Source: Dryomyza anilis
Taxonomy: Eukaryota > Arthropoda > Insecta > Diptera > Dryomyzidae
DNA: 64,000 nucleotides
Reading direction: 5' to 3'
Assembly: GCA_951804985.1 (NCBI GenBank)
Contig: OX638130.1
Span: 77,680,583-77,744,582 of the forward strand
The position numbers were made by a program, and so were the translations under genes. Each line of letters opens with the position of its first letter. The stretch's first letter is position 1. Shown here in pieces: positions 1 to 13,312 of the stretch. Below the pieces are notes generated by a model. It had not been told where the DNA came from, searched no databases, and saw only the letters and a list, made by a program, of their open reading frames with translations.

Positions 1-636
1 TATATAAATATATAAATATATAAATATATAAATATATAAATATATAAATATATAAATATATAAATATATAAATATATAAATATATAAATATATAAATATA
101 TAAATATATAAATATATAAATATATAAATATATAAATATATAAATATATAAATATATAAATATATAAATATATAAATATATAAATATATAAATATATAAA
201 TATATAAATATATAAATATATAAATATATAAATATATAAATATATAAATATATAAATATATAAATATATAAATATATAAATATATAAATATATAAATATA
301 TAAATATATAAATATATAAATATATAAATATATAAATATATAAATATATAAATATATAAATATATAAATATATAAATATATAAATATATAAATATATAAA
401 TATATAAATATATAAATATATAAATATATAAATATATAAATATATAAATATATAAATATATAAATATATAAATATATAAATATATAAATATATAAATATA
501 TAAATATATAAATATATAAATATATAAATATATAAATATATAAATATATAAATATATAAATATATAAATATATAAATATATAAATATATAAATATATAAA
601 TATATAAATATATAAATATATAAATATATAAATATA
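1..636. repeat. (TATATAAA)n satellite, first block
   Basis: Perfect tandem array of an 8-bp unit, TATATAAA, with no variant seen. It runs off the left edge of the window and stops where the 3' tail of a minus-strand RTE fragment begins. Open frames through this array are artefacts of a unit that contains no stop codon in some frames. Confidence 0.97.
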
Positions 637-1240
637 CTACTTACTTACTTACTTACTTAAATGGCCCTTACAACCGTGGGTCGGTTTTGGCCGCTGAGAT
701 GAAGCCGCGCCAGTCGGATCTGCTTTGCGCGCGCTGACGCCAGTTAGAAATACCAAGCGTTGCCAGGTTGTCCTCAACTTGGTCTTTCCAACGCAGATTT
801 GGACGCCCTCTTCTACGCGATTCAAGCACCTTCTTGGCTGGAGTGTTTTCATCCATTCGTTCGACATGACCTAGCCAGCGAAGCCGCTGGATCTTGATGC
901 GCTTGACTATGTCAATGTCGTCGAATAACTCATACAGCTCGTGGTTCATCCTGATTCGATAATCGTTAGCAAAGCAGATAGGGCCAAAGATTTTACGGAG
1001 AATCTTTCTCTCGAACGCTCCCAGTACTCTCTCATCGGTGGTGGCCAGCGTCCATGTTTCTGCACCATTAAGTAGGACGGGCATGATGAGTGACTTGTAG
1101 AGCGTTATTTTTGTCCGGCGAGAGAGGGCTCTGCTTCTCAATTGCCTACTGAGCCCAAAGTAGCACCTGTTGACAAGAGTTATTCTCCGTTTGATCTCCA
1201 GGCTGACGTCGTTGTTGCTGTTTACGCTGGATCCCAGATA
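637..1240 (-). mobile_element. 5'-truncated RTE-clade retrotransposon, 3' end of ORF2
   Basis: This 604-bp segment matches 6369-6972, the 3' end of the long RTE copy, with no difference that I found by reading. It holds the last part of the reverse transcriptase ORF on the minus strand (stop near 668), then a very short 3' UTR ending in five TAAG-type tetranucleotides, then satellite. The other side breaks off inside the coding sequence straight into satellite. This is the usual shape of a 5'-truncated non-LTR insertion. Because the 3' junction phase and tail length equal those of the second copy, a duplication of array plus element, or an assembly repeat, is an alternative. Confidence 0.9.
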
Positions 1241-4200
1241 TAAATATATAAATATATAAATATATAAATATATAAATATATAAATATATAAATATATAAA
1301 TATATAAATATATAAATATATAAATATATAAATATATAAATATATAAATATATAAATATATAAATATATAAATATATAAATATATAAATATATAAATATA
1401 TAAATATATAAATATATAAATATATAAATATATAAATATATAAATATATAAATATATAAATATATAAATATATAAATATATAAATATATAAATATATAAA
1501 TATATAAATATATAAATATATAAATATATAAATATATAAATATATAAATATATAAATATATAAATATATAAATATATAAATATATAAATATATAAATATA
1601 TAAATATATAAATATATAAATATATAAATATATAAATATATAAATATATAAATATATAAATATATAAATATATAAATATATAAATATATAAATATATAAA
1701 TATATAAATATATAAATATATAAATATATAAATATATAAATATATAAATATATAAATATATAAATATATAAATATATAAATATATAAATATATAAATATA
1801 TAAATATATAAATATATAAATATATAAATATATAAATATATAAATATATAAATATATAAATATATAAATATATAAATATATAAATATATAAATATATAAA
1901 TATATAAATATATAAATATATAAATATATAAATATATAAATATATAAATATATAAATATATAAATATATAAATATATAAATATATAAATATATAAATATA
2001 TAAATATATAAATATATAAATATATAAATATATAAATATATAAATATATAAATATATAAATATATAAATATATAAATATATAAATATATAAATATATAAA
2101 TATATAAATATATAAATATATAAATATATAAATATATAAATATATAAATATATAAATATATAAATATATAAATATATAAATATATAAATATATAAATATA
2201 TAAATATATAAATATATAAATATATAAATATATAAATATATAAATATATAAATATATAAATATATAAATATATAAATATATAAATATATAAATATATAAA
2301 TATATAAATATATAAATATATAAATATATAAATATATAAATATATAAATATATAAATATATAAATATATAAATATATAAATATATAAATATATAAATATA
2401 TAAATATATAAATATATAAATATATAAATATATAAATATATAAATATATAAATATATAAATATATAAATATATAAATATATAAATATATAAATATATAAA
2501 TATATAAATATATAAATATATAAATATATAAATATATAAATATATAAATATATAAATATATAAATATATAAATATATAAATATATAAATATATAAATATA
2601 TAAATATATAAATATATAAATATATAAATATATAAATATATAAATATATAAATATATAAATATATAAATATATAAATATATAAATATATAAATATATAAA
2701 TATATAAATATATAAATATATAAATATATAAATATATAAATATATAAATATATAAATATATAAATATATAAATATATAAATATATAAATATATAAATATA
2801 TAAATATATAAATATATAAATATATAAATATATAAATATATAAATATATAAATATATAAATATATAAATATATAAATATATAAATATATAAATATATAAA
2901 TATATAAATATATAAATATATAAATATATAAATATATAAATATATAAATATATAAATATATAAATATATAAATATATAAATATATAAATATATAAATATA
3001 TAAATATATAAATATATAAATATATAAATATATAAATATATAAATATATAAATATATAAATATATAAATATATAAATATATAAATATATAAATATATAAA
3101 TATATAAATATATAAATATATAAATATATAAATATATAAATATATAAATATATAAATATATAAATATATAAATATATAAATATATAAATATATAAATATA
3201 TAAATATATAAATATATAAATATATAAATATATAAATATATAAATATATAAATATATAAATATATAAATATATAAATATATAAATATATAAATATATAAA
3301 TATATAAATATATAAATATATAAATATATAAATATATAAATATATAAATATATAAATATATAAATATATAAATATATAAATATATAAATATATAAATATA
3401 TAAATATATAAATATATAAATATATAAATATATAAATATATAAATATATAAATATATAAATATATAAATATATAAATATATAAATATATAAATATATAAA
3501 TATATAAATATATAAATATATAAATATATAAATATATAAATATATAAATATATAAATATATAAATATATAAATATATAAATATATAAATATATAAATATA
3601 TAAATATATAAATATATAAATATATAAATATATAAATATATAAATATATAAATATATAAATATATAAATATATAAATATATAAATATATAAATATATAAA
3701 TATATAAATATATAAATATATAAATATATAAATATATAAATATATAAATATATAAATATATAAATATATAAATATATAAATATATAAATATATAAATATA
3801 TAAATATATAAATATATAAATATATAAATATATAAATATATAAATATATAAATATATAAATATATAAATATATAAATATATAAATATATAAATATATAAA
3901 TATATAAATATATAAATATATAAATATATAAATATATAAATATATAAATATATAAATATATAAATATATAAATATATAAATATATAAATATATAAATATA
4001 TAAATATATAAATATATAAATATATAAATATATAAATATATAAATATATAAATATATAAATATATAAATATATAAATATATAAATATATAAATATATAAA
4101 TATATAAATATATAAATATATAAATATATAAATATATAAATATATAAATATATAAATATATAAATATATAAATATATAAATATATAAATATATAAATATA

Positions 4201-6368
4201 TAAATATATAAATATATAAATATATAAATATATAAATATATAAATATATAAATATATAAATATATAAATATATAAATATATAAATATATAAATATATAAA
4301 TATATAAATATATAAATATATAAATATATAAATATATAAATATATAAATATATAAATATATAAATATATAAATATATAAATATATAAATATATAAATATA
4401 TAAATATATAAATATATAAATATATAAATATATAAATATATAAATATATAAATATATAAATATATAAATATATAAATATATAAATATATAAATATATAAA
4501 TATATAAATATATAAATATATAAATATATAAATATATAAATATATAAATATATAAATATATAAATATATAAATATATAAATATATAAATATATAAATATA
4601 TAAATATATAAATATATAAATATATAAATATATAAATATATAAATATATAAATATATAAATATATAAATATATAAATATATAAATATATAAATATATAAA
4701 TATATAAATATATAAATATATAAATATATAAATATATAAATATATAAATATATAAATATATAAATATATAAATATATAAATATATAAATATATAAATATA
4801 TAAATATATAAATATATAAATATATAAATATATAAATATATAAATATATAAATATATAAATATATAAATATATAAATATATAAATATATAAATATATAAA
4901 TATATAAATATATAAATATATAAATATATAAATATATAAATATATAAATATATAAATATATAAATATATAAATATATAAATATATAAATATATAAATATA
5001 TAAATATATAAATATATAAATATATAAATATATAAATATATAAATATATAAATATATAAATATATAAATATATAAATATATAAATATATAAATATATAAA
5101 TATATAAATATATAAATATATAAATATATAAATATATAAATATATAAATATATAAATATATAAATATATAAATATATAAATATATAAATATATAAATATA
5201 TAAATATATAAATATATAAATATATAAATATATAAATATATAAATATATAAATATATAAATATATAAATATATAAATATATAAATATATAAATATATAAA
5301 TATATAAATATATAAATATATAAATATATAAATATATAAATATATAAATATATAAATATATAAATATATAAATATATAAATATATAAATATATAAATATA
5401 TAAATATATAAATATATAAATATATAAATATATAAATATATAAATATATAAATATATAAATATATAAATATATAAATATATAAATATATAAATATATAAA
5501 TATATAAATATATAAATATATAAATATATAAATATATAAATATATAAATATATAAATATATAAATATATAAATATATAAATATATAAATATATAAATATA
5601 TAAATATATAAATATATAAATATATAAATATATAAATATATAAATATATAAATATATAAATATATAAATATATAAATATATAAATATATAAATATATAAA
5701 TATATAAATATATAAATATATAAATATATAAATATATAAATATATAAATATATAAATATATAAATATATAAATATATAAATATATAAATATATAAATATA
5801 TAAATATATAAATATATAAATATATAAATATATAAATATATAAATATATAAATATATAAATATATAAATATATAAATATATAAATATATAAATATATAAA
5901 TATATAAATATATAAATATATAAATATATAAATATATAAATATATAAATATATAAATATATAAATATATAAATATATAAATATATAAATATATAAATATA
6001 TAAATATATAAATATATAAATATATAAATATATAAATATATAAATATATAAATATATAAATATATAAATATATAAATATATAAATATATAAATATATAAA
6101 TATATAAATATATAAATATATAAATATATAAATATATAAATATATAAATATATAAATATATAAATATATAAATATATAAATATATAAATATATAAATATA
6201 TAAATATATAAATATATAAATATATAAATATATAAATATATAAATATATAAATATATAAATATATAAATATATAAATATATAAATATATAAATATATAAA
6301 TATATAAATATATAAATATATAAATATATAAATATATAAATATATAAATATATAAATATATAAATATA
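1241..6368. repeat. (TATATAAA)n satellite, second block
   Basis: About 5.1 kb of the same 8-bp unit. Reading every line, I found no substitution or indel, whereas the third block (9677-13180) contains many one- and two-base variants. It lies between the truncated and the long RTE copies. The uniformity is either very recent amplification or a consensus made by the assembler. Confidence 0.96.
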
Positions 6369-6399
6369 CTACTTACTTACTTACTTACTTAAATGGCCC

Positions 6400-8040
6400 T
6401 TACAACCGTGGGTCGGTTTTGGCCGCTGAGATGAAGCCGCGCCAGTCGGATCTGCTTTGCGCGCGCTGACGCCAGTTAGAAATACCAAGCGTTGCCAGGT
6501 TGTCCTCAACTTGGTCTTTCCAACGCAGATTTGGACGCCCTCTTCTACGCGATTCAAGCACCTTCTTGGCTGGAGTGTTTTCATCCATTCGTTCGACATG
6601 ACCTAGCCAGCGAAGCCGCTGGATCTTGATGCGCTTGACTATGTCAATGTCGTCGAATAACTCATACAGCTCGTGGTTCATCCTGATTCGATAATCGTTA
6701 GCAAAGCAGATAGGGCCAAAGATTTTACGGAGAATCTTTCTCTCGAACGCTCCCAGTACTCTCTCATCGGTGGTGGCCAGCGTCCATGTTTCTGCACCAT
6801 TAAGTAGGACGGGCATGATGAGTGACTTGTAGAGCGTTATTTTTGTCCGGCGAGAGAGGGCTCTGCTTCTCAATTGCCTACTGAGCCCAAAGTAGCACCT
6901 GTTGACAAGAGTTATTCTCCGTTTGATCTCCAGGCTGACGTCGTTGTTGCTGTTTACGCTGGATCCCAGATAGACGAAGTCCTTCACAATGTCGAACTTG
7001 TGGGTGTCAAAATCAGCTTTTTGTCCAAGACGCACGGACTCTTTTTTGCTTGTTGACACAAGGAACTTCGTCTTGTCCTCGTTCACCGCTAGACCCATTC
7101 GACGCGACTCTTTCTCCAATCTGGAGAATGCTGCGCTGACTGCTCGTGTGCTCCTGCCTATGATATCAATATCGTCGGCATATGCGAGCAGCATGACACT
7201 TTTGTTGAGGATAGTGCCGCTTTGACGGAGTTCGGCAGCTCGAACTATTTTCTCCATCAATAAGTTAAAAAAGTCGCACGATAGGGAGTCACCCTGTCTG
7301 AAACCTCGTTCGGTATGAAATGGCTCGGAGAGGTCTTTTCCTATTCTCACTGAGCAACGTGTGTTGCTCAGGGTCATCCTGCAAAGCCTTATAAGTTTCG
7401 CAGGTATACCGAACTCAGACATTGCGGCGTATAATCGTTCCCTTATCGGAGTGTCGAAGGCGGCTTTATAGTCGACTAATAGGTGGTAGGTGTCGATCTG
7501 TTTTTCTAGGGTCTTTTCCTGTATTAGGCGCAATGTGAAAATCTGGTCTATGGTGGACTTTCCAGGTCTGAAGCCGCACTGATAAGGTCCAATCAGTCTG
7601 TTGACGATGGGCTTCAGTCTTTCACATAATACGCTCGATAGAACCTTGTATGCGATATTGAGTAGGCTGATCCCACGGTAGTTGGCGCAGATAGTGGGAT
7701 CCCCTTTCTTAAGGATTGGGCAGAGTACACTGAGGTTCCAGTCACTTGGCATGCTTTCATCCGACCATATTCTGCTTACGAGCTCGTGCATGCTCTCTAT
7801 TAGCTCTTCGCCTCCGGTCTTAAACAATTCAGCATGCAGGCCATCAGCACCTGCGGCTTTGTTGTTTTTCAGCCGAGCAATGCCTGTTCTGACCTCGTCA
7901 TGGTCGGGTGGCGGAATCTCAACGTCGTCATCAAGTGCCGGGTTTGCTTCTCTATCGGTGGAATTGCGGTCATCATCACCGGTCAGCAGTTTAGAGAAGT
8001 GATCCCTCCATATTTTCAGTGTGCTCTGGATATCTGTCAC
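6400..8040 (-). CDS. RTE reverse transcriptase half of ORF2 (frameshifted from EN)
   Basis: Protein of 546 residues counted from an internal Met. The true reading frame continues upstream to about 8145, giving sequence like that of the endonuclease C terminus. RT landmarks: a block with KAAGADGLHAELFK near residues 61-74, motif A DYKAAFD at 190-196, GFRQGDSLSCDFF near 246-258, and the catalytic box YADD at 287-290. The C-terminal part contains the [13 protein letters not shown] segment common in RTE proteins. It copies the element RNA at a nicked target site (target-primed reverse transcription). The frame is separated from the endonuclease frame by an 8-bp duplication. Stop at 6400-6402, only about 30 bp from the element end. 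Confidence 0.9.
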   Translation of the reverse strand: MTDIQSTLKIWRDHFSKLLTGDDDRNSTDREANPALDDDVEIPPPDHDEVRTGIARLKNNKAAGADGLHAELFKTGGEELIESMHELVSRIWSDESMPSDWNLSVLCPILKKGDPTICANYRGISLLNIAYKVLSSVLCERLKPIVNRLIGPYQCGFRPGKSTIDQIFTLRLIQEKTLEKQIDTYHLLVDYKAAFDTPIRERLYAAMSEFGIPAKLIRLCRMTLSNTRCSVRIGKDLSEPFHTERGFRQGDSLSCDFFNLLMEKIVRAAELRQSGTILNKSVMLLAYADDIDIIGRSTRAVSAAFSRLEKESRRMGLAVNEDKTKFLVSTSKKESVRLGQKADFDTHKFDIVKDFVYLGSSVNSNNDVSLEIKRRITLVNRCYFGLSRQLRSRALSRRTKITLYKSLIMPVLLNGAETWTLATTDERVLGAFERKILRKIFGPICFANDYRIRMNHELYELFDDIDIVKRIKIQRLRWLGHVERMDENTPAKKVLESRRRGRPNLRWKDQVEDNLATLGISNWRQRAQSRSDWRGFISAAKTDPRL

Positions 8041-8102
8041 TAGATTTCCGTTCTCATCTTTACAGGAAGAGGCTCCGGATTTTGAACCTCCGGCGAGGCG
8101 TC

Positions 8103-9425
8103 TTATTTTCTCGAAGAATTTTCGAGCCTCATTCCTGTCCCCATGCTCAATCTCATCTCAATCTCCTCACACTCACGTCTTTCTGCCTCGCTTTTTTTAC
8201 GCCTGAAAAGACGTCTCTCTTCCCTCCTCTTCTCTTTGTATCGCTCCTTCGCAGCTCGCGTAGCTACTGACTGCAGGGTGGATTTGTATGCAGCGTCTTT
8301 CTCTGCAGTGGCCGCGCGACACTCTTGGTCATACCACTGATTCCTCAGGGGGCGTTGGAATCCAAGCACCTCTTCGGCAGCCGTACGTATAGAGCAGGAG
8401 ATATGATTCCACTGCGCGCTTATATCATCGAGAGGAGGAGTGCTTTGTCTAAGCAGGTGTGAGAGTGGAGTGGAAAAGGCTTGCGTTGTCTGTTGTGCTT
8501 GCAGCTTTCCGACGTCTAGCTTTCTCTGCGTTTGGTTCCGTACGTTCTTCGCAGCGCTTAAGCGTGTGCGGACCTTGGCTGCTACAAGGTAATGATCCGA
8601 GTCCATATTGGCACCTCGGATAGTGCGTACGTCCATCACGCTTGAAGCGTGCCTTCCGTCAATCACAACGTGATCAATTTGATTTCGAGTTTTTTGATCG
8701 GGCGACAACCATGTGGCCTTGTGGATATCGAAATGTTCGAATCTAGTGCTACTAACTACCATGTTTCGTGCTGCGGCGAAGTCGATTAGCCTCGTTCCGT
8801 TATCGGAAGTGTTGGCATGGAGGCTAAATTTTCCGATTGTGGGACAATAGATGGCTTCTCTGCCCACCTTGGCGTTAAAATCGCCTAGCACGATTTTGAT
8901 ATCGTGGCGGGGGCAGCGCTCGTATGCGTTGTCTAGGCGCTCGTAGAAGCGCTCTTTTGTCTCGTCATCTTTCTCGTTCGTCGGAGCGTGTGCACAAATT
9001 AGGCTAATGTTGAAATATTTAGCCTTGATGCGGATTGTTGCCAGCCTTTCGTCCACGGGCGTGAACCTAGAGACAAGGTGGCGGAGTCTCTTGCCGACCA
9101 CAAATCCACATCCAAATTCGTGTCTCTCCGCATGGCAGCTGTAGTAGATATCACAGGACGCTTGTTTCGAACAGCCCTGTCCCGTCCATCGCATCTCCTG
9201 GATAGCGGTGATGTCAGCCTTATATTTTTCGAGGACATCTGCCAGCCGGATAGAGGCACCTTCCCTATAAAGGGTCCGGACATTCCAGGTGCATATCCGT
9301 AAATCATGGTCCTTAAAACGTTTGCGTGGGTCGTCATCGTTGTAATCGGTCGTTATCCGAGGCTTCTTTTTTGTTTTCATTGGGCGCATAGGTTTTTTCC
9401 GTGGTGGGACCCAAACCCAACGCAC
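8103..9425 (-). CDS. RTE apurinic/apyrimidinic-like endonuclease half of ORF2
   Basis: A 440-residue frame with the endonuclease/exonuclease/phosphatase fold signatures: TWNVRT at 46-51, QEMRW at 76-80 (metal-binding Glu77), GDFNAKVG at 181-188, and SDHY at 276-279. This enzyme nicks the target DNA and so primes reverse transcription. The last residues (from about 424) are out of frame: two related copies at 55440-55500 and 57520-57570 read EMHGDRNEARKF here, while this copy carries eight extra bases and soon meets a stop. The Lys/Arg-rich N terminus overlaps the proline-rich leader. Similar proteins are often mis-annotated in insects as craniofacial development protein 2-like. Confidence 0.9.
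   Translation of the reverse strand: MRWVWVPPRKKPMRPMKTKKKPRITTDYNDDDPRKRFKDHDLRICTWNVRTLYREGASIRLADVLEKYKADITAIQEMRWTGQGCSKQASCDIYYSCHAERHEFGCGFVVGKRLRHLVSRFTPVDERLATIRIKAKYFNISLICAHAPTNEKDDETKERFYERLDNAYERCPRHDIKIVLGDFNAKVGREAIYCPTIGKFSLHANTSDNGTRLIDFAAARNMVVSSTRFEHFDIHKATWLSPDQKTRNQIDHVVIDGRHASSVMDVRTIRGANMDSDHYLVAAKVRTRLSAAKNVRNQTQRKLDVGKLQAQQTTQAFSTPLSHLLRQSTPPLDDISAQWNHISCSIRTAAEEVLGFQRPLRNQWYDQECRAATAEKDAAYKSTLQSVATRAAKERYKEKRREERRLFRRKKSEAERRECEEIEMRLSMGTGMRLENSSRK
8146..8153 (-). other. 8-bp tandem duplication causing a frameshift in RTE ORF2
   Basis: The plus strand reads CTCAATCT followed by CATCTCAATCTCC. The copies at 55480 and 57550 lack the extra eight bases and run from the CCCCATG side straight into CATCTC. 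The duplication moves the endonuclease frame by two bases and separates it from the reverse transcriptase frame. Confidence 0.85.
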
Positions 9426-9472
9426 GAACCCTCACTCTGAGGGAGATGCTCGCCACTCACTTTAGCCGACTT

Positions 9473-9625
9473 CTACACCGGGTGGTGTACAGCGCCGTTT
9501 CCAGGGACATCCACGAGGACGACTTCCACCGAAGTGGAGGTGTCACCATTTGACAATTTGTCAATTCTGGTGACCAGTGAGTTGACTTGAGACGACACCG
9601 ACAAGGATTGCGCTGGCTTCGCCAT
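9473..9625 (-). CDS. Short ORF1 of the RTE element (50 residues)
   Basis: Begins [10 protein letters not shown] and ends NGAVHHPV before a stop. It lies in the leader just upstream of ORF2, 47 bp from the ORF2 Met used here. RTE elements, for example RTE-1 of C. elegans, are known to carry a tiny ORF1 in this position, so the arrangement fits. No domain is recognisable; the middle is a weak amphipathic stretch ([14 protein letters not shown]). I cannot show that it is translated. It would be conserved, and purifying selection visible, if real. The related copy at 56513-56650 keeps similar sequence but is degraded. Confidence 0.5.
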   Translation of the reverse strand: MAKPAQSLSVSSQVNSLVTRIDKLSNGDTSTSVEVVLVDVPGNGAVHHPV

Positions 9626-9676
9626 GTTGAAGCACTCAGACACGTTGCCTTGTGATAATCGCCCCCATAGTCCCCT

Positions 9677-12600
9677 AAATATATAAATATATAAATATAT
9701 AAATATATAAATATATAAATATATAAATATATAAATATATAAATATATAAATATATAAATATATAAATATATAAATATATAAATATATAAATATATAAAT
9801 ATATAAATATATAAATATATAAATATATAAATAATAAATATATAAATATAAATATATAAATATATAAATATATAAATATATAAATATATAAATATATAAA
9901 TATATAAATATATAAATATATAAATATATAAATATATAAATATATAAATATATAAATATATAAATATATAATATATAAATATAATATATAAATATATAAA
10001 TATATAAATATATAAATATATAAATATATAAATATATAAATATATAAATATATAAATATATAAATATATAAATATATAAATATATAAATATATAAATATA
10101 TAAATATATAAATATATAAATATATAAATATATAAATATATAAATATATAAATATATAAATATATAAATATATAAATATATAAATATATAAATATATAAA
10201 TATATAAATATATAAATATATAAATATATAAATATATAAATATATAAATATATAAATATATAAATATATAAATATATAAATATATAAATATATAAATATA
10301 TAAATATATAAATATATAAATATATAAATATATAAATATATAAATATATAAATATATAAATATATAAATATATAATATATAAATATATAAATATATAAAT
10401 ATATAAATATATAAATATATAAATATATAAATATATAAATATATAAATATATAAATATATAAATATATAAATATATAAATATATAAATATATAAATATAT
10501 AATATATAAATATATAAATATATAAATATATAAATATATAAATATATAAATATATAAATATATAAATATATAAATATATAAATATATAAATATATAAATA
10601 TATAAATATATAAATATATAAATATAAATATATAAATATATAAATATATAAATATATAAATATATAAATATATAAATATATAAATATATAAATATATAAA
10701 TATATAAATATATAAATATATAAATATATAAATATATAAATATATAAATATATAAATATATAAATATATAAATATATAAATATATAAATATATAAATATA
10801 TAAATATATAAATATATAATATATAAATATATAAATATATAAATATATAAATATATAAATATATAATATATAAATATATAAATATATAAATATATAAATA
10901 TATAAATATATAAATATATAAATATATAAATATATAAATATATAAATATATAAATATATAAATATATAAATATATAAATATATAAATATATAAATATATA
11001 AATATATAAATATATAAATATATAAATATATAAATATATAAATATATAAATATATAAATATATAAATATATAAATATATAAATATATAAATATATAAATA
11101 TATAAATATATAAATATATAAATATATAAATATATAAATATATAAATATGTAAATATATAAATATATAAATATATAAATATATAAATATATAAATATATA
11201 AAATATATAAATATATAATATATAATATATAAATATATAAATATATAAATATATAAATATATAAATATATAAATATATAAATATATAAATATATAAATAT
11301 ATAAATATATAAATATATAAATATATAAATATATAAATATATAAATATATAAATATATAAATATATAAATATATAAATATATAAATATATAAATATATAA
11401 ATATATAAATATATAAATATATAAATATATAAATATATAAATATATAAATATATAAATATATAAATATATAAATATATAAATATATAAATATATAAATAT
11501 ATAAATATATAAATATATAAATATATAAATATATAAATATATAATATAATAAATATATAAATATATAAATATATAAATATATAAATATATAAATATATAA
11601 ATATATAAATATATAAATATATAAATATATAAATATATAAATATATAAATATATAAATATATAAATATATAAATATATAAATATATAAATATATAAATAT
11701 ATAAATATATAAATATATAAATATATAAATATATAAATATATAAATATATAAATATATAAATATATAAATATATAAATATATAAATATATAAATATATAA
11801 ATATATAAATATATAAATATATAAATATATAAATATATAAATATATAAATATATAAATATATAAATATATAAATATATAAATATATAAATATATAAATAT
11901 ATAAATATATAAATATATAAATATATAAATATATAAATATATAAATATATAAATATATAAATATATAAATATATAAATATATAAATATATAAATATATAA
12001 ATATATAAATATATAAATATATAAATATATAAATATATAAATATATAAATATATAAATATATAAATATATAAATATATAAATATATAAATATATAAATAT
12101 ATAAATATATAAATATATAAATATATAAATATATAAATATATAAATATATAAATATATAAATATATAAATATATAAATATATAAATATATAAATATATAA
12201 ATATATAAATATATAAATATATAAATATATAAATATATAAATATATAAATATATAAATATATAAATATATAAATATATAAATATATAAATATATAAATAT
12301 ATAAATATATAAATATATAAATATATAAATATATAAATATATAAATATATAAATATATAAATATATAAATATATAAATATATAAATATATAAATATATAA
12401 ATATATAATATATAAATATATAAATATATAAATATATAAATATATAAATATATAAATATATAAATATATAAATATATAAATATATAAATATATAAATATA
12501 TAAATATATAAATATATAAATATATAAATATATAAATATATAAATATAAAATATATAAATATATAAATATATAAATATATAAATATATAAATATATAAAT

Positions 12601-13180
12601 ATATAAATATATAAATATATAAATATATAAATATATAAATATATAAATATATAAATATATAAATATATAAATATATAAATATATAAATATATAAATATAT
12701 AAATATATAAATATATAAATATATAAATATATAAATATATAAATATATAAATATATAAATATATAAATATATAAATATATAAATATATAAATATATAAAT
12801 ATATAAATATATAAATATATAAATATATAAATATATAAATATATAAATATATAAATATATAAATATATAAATATATAAATATATAAATATATAAATATAT
12901 AAATATATAAATATATAAATATATAAATATATAAATATATAAATATATAATATATAAATATATAAATATATAAATATATAAATATATAAATATATAAATA
13001 TATAAATATATAAATATATAAATATATAAATATATAAATATATAAATATATAAATATATAAATATATAAATATATAAATATATAAATATATAAATATATA
13101 AATATATAAATATATAAATATATAAATATATAAATATATAAATATATAAATATATAAATATATAAATATATAAATATATA
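9677..13180. repeat. (TATATAAA)n satellite, third block, with variants
   Basis: About 3.5 kb of the 8-bp unit with scattered changes such as loss of one A (near 9970, 10375, 10500, 11220), a G at about 11149, and an extra A near 12549. It ends in a run of T. Two apparent minus-strand frames of over 1200 residues of Ile/Tyr/Phe/Leu repeat run through it; they are not genes. Confidence 0.96.
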
Positions 13181-13312
13181 TTTTTTTGATAAAAATGTGG
13201 AAAAAATAACCATTTCCGAAAACAGGGCATCTTGAAACATAAGAAAGAACCGAAAACTAAACAGTTCACTCCCAGTTTAACATTCGAATCTCATGTTTTA
13301 AGGCTTTCTATT

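Larger units (their letters stand above)
6369..9676 (-). mobile_element. Nearly full-length RTE-clade non-LTR retrotransposon
   Basis: A 3.3 kb element read on the minus strand and bounded on both sides by the 8-bp satellite. Order from its 5' end: leader of about 50 bp, a 50-codon ORF1 (9473-9625), an AP-type endonuclease (8103-9425), reverse transcriptase (6400-8040), a UTR of about 30 bp, and a (TAAG)n 3' tail. Size, lack of a long ORF1, the apurinic endonuclease plus RT order, and the short tandem tail fit the RTE clade. Two further degenerate relatives lie at 51655-57693. ORF2 is interrupted by an 8-bp tandem duplication (8146-8153), so this copy probably cannot make a fused EN-RT protein. 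Confidence 0.92.

Noticed and set aside
1..6368. CRISPR-like or telomere-like repeat
   Set aside because: The 8-bp units have no spacers, and the unit is unlike insect TTAGG or other telomere repeats; this is simple satellite DNA.
9457..13269. Minus-strand open frames of about 1255-1270 codons
   Set aside because: They translate the 8-bp satellite (Ile/Tyr/Leu/Phe repeat) and exist only because the unit lacks stop codons in those frames; they begin and end in unrelated sequence.
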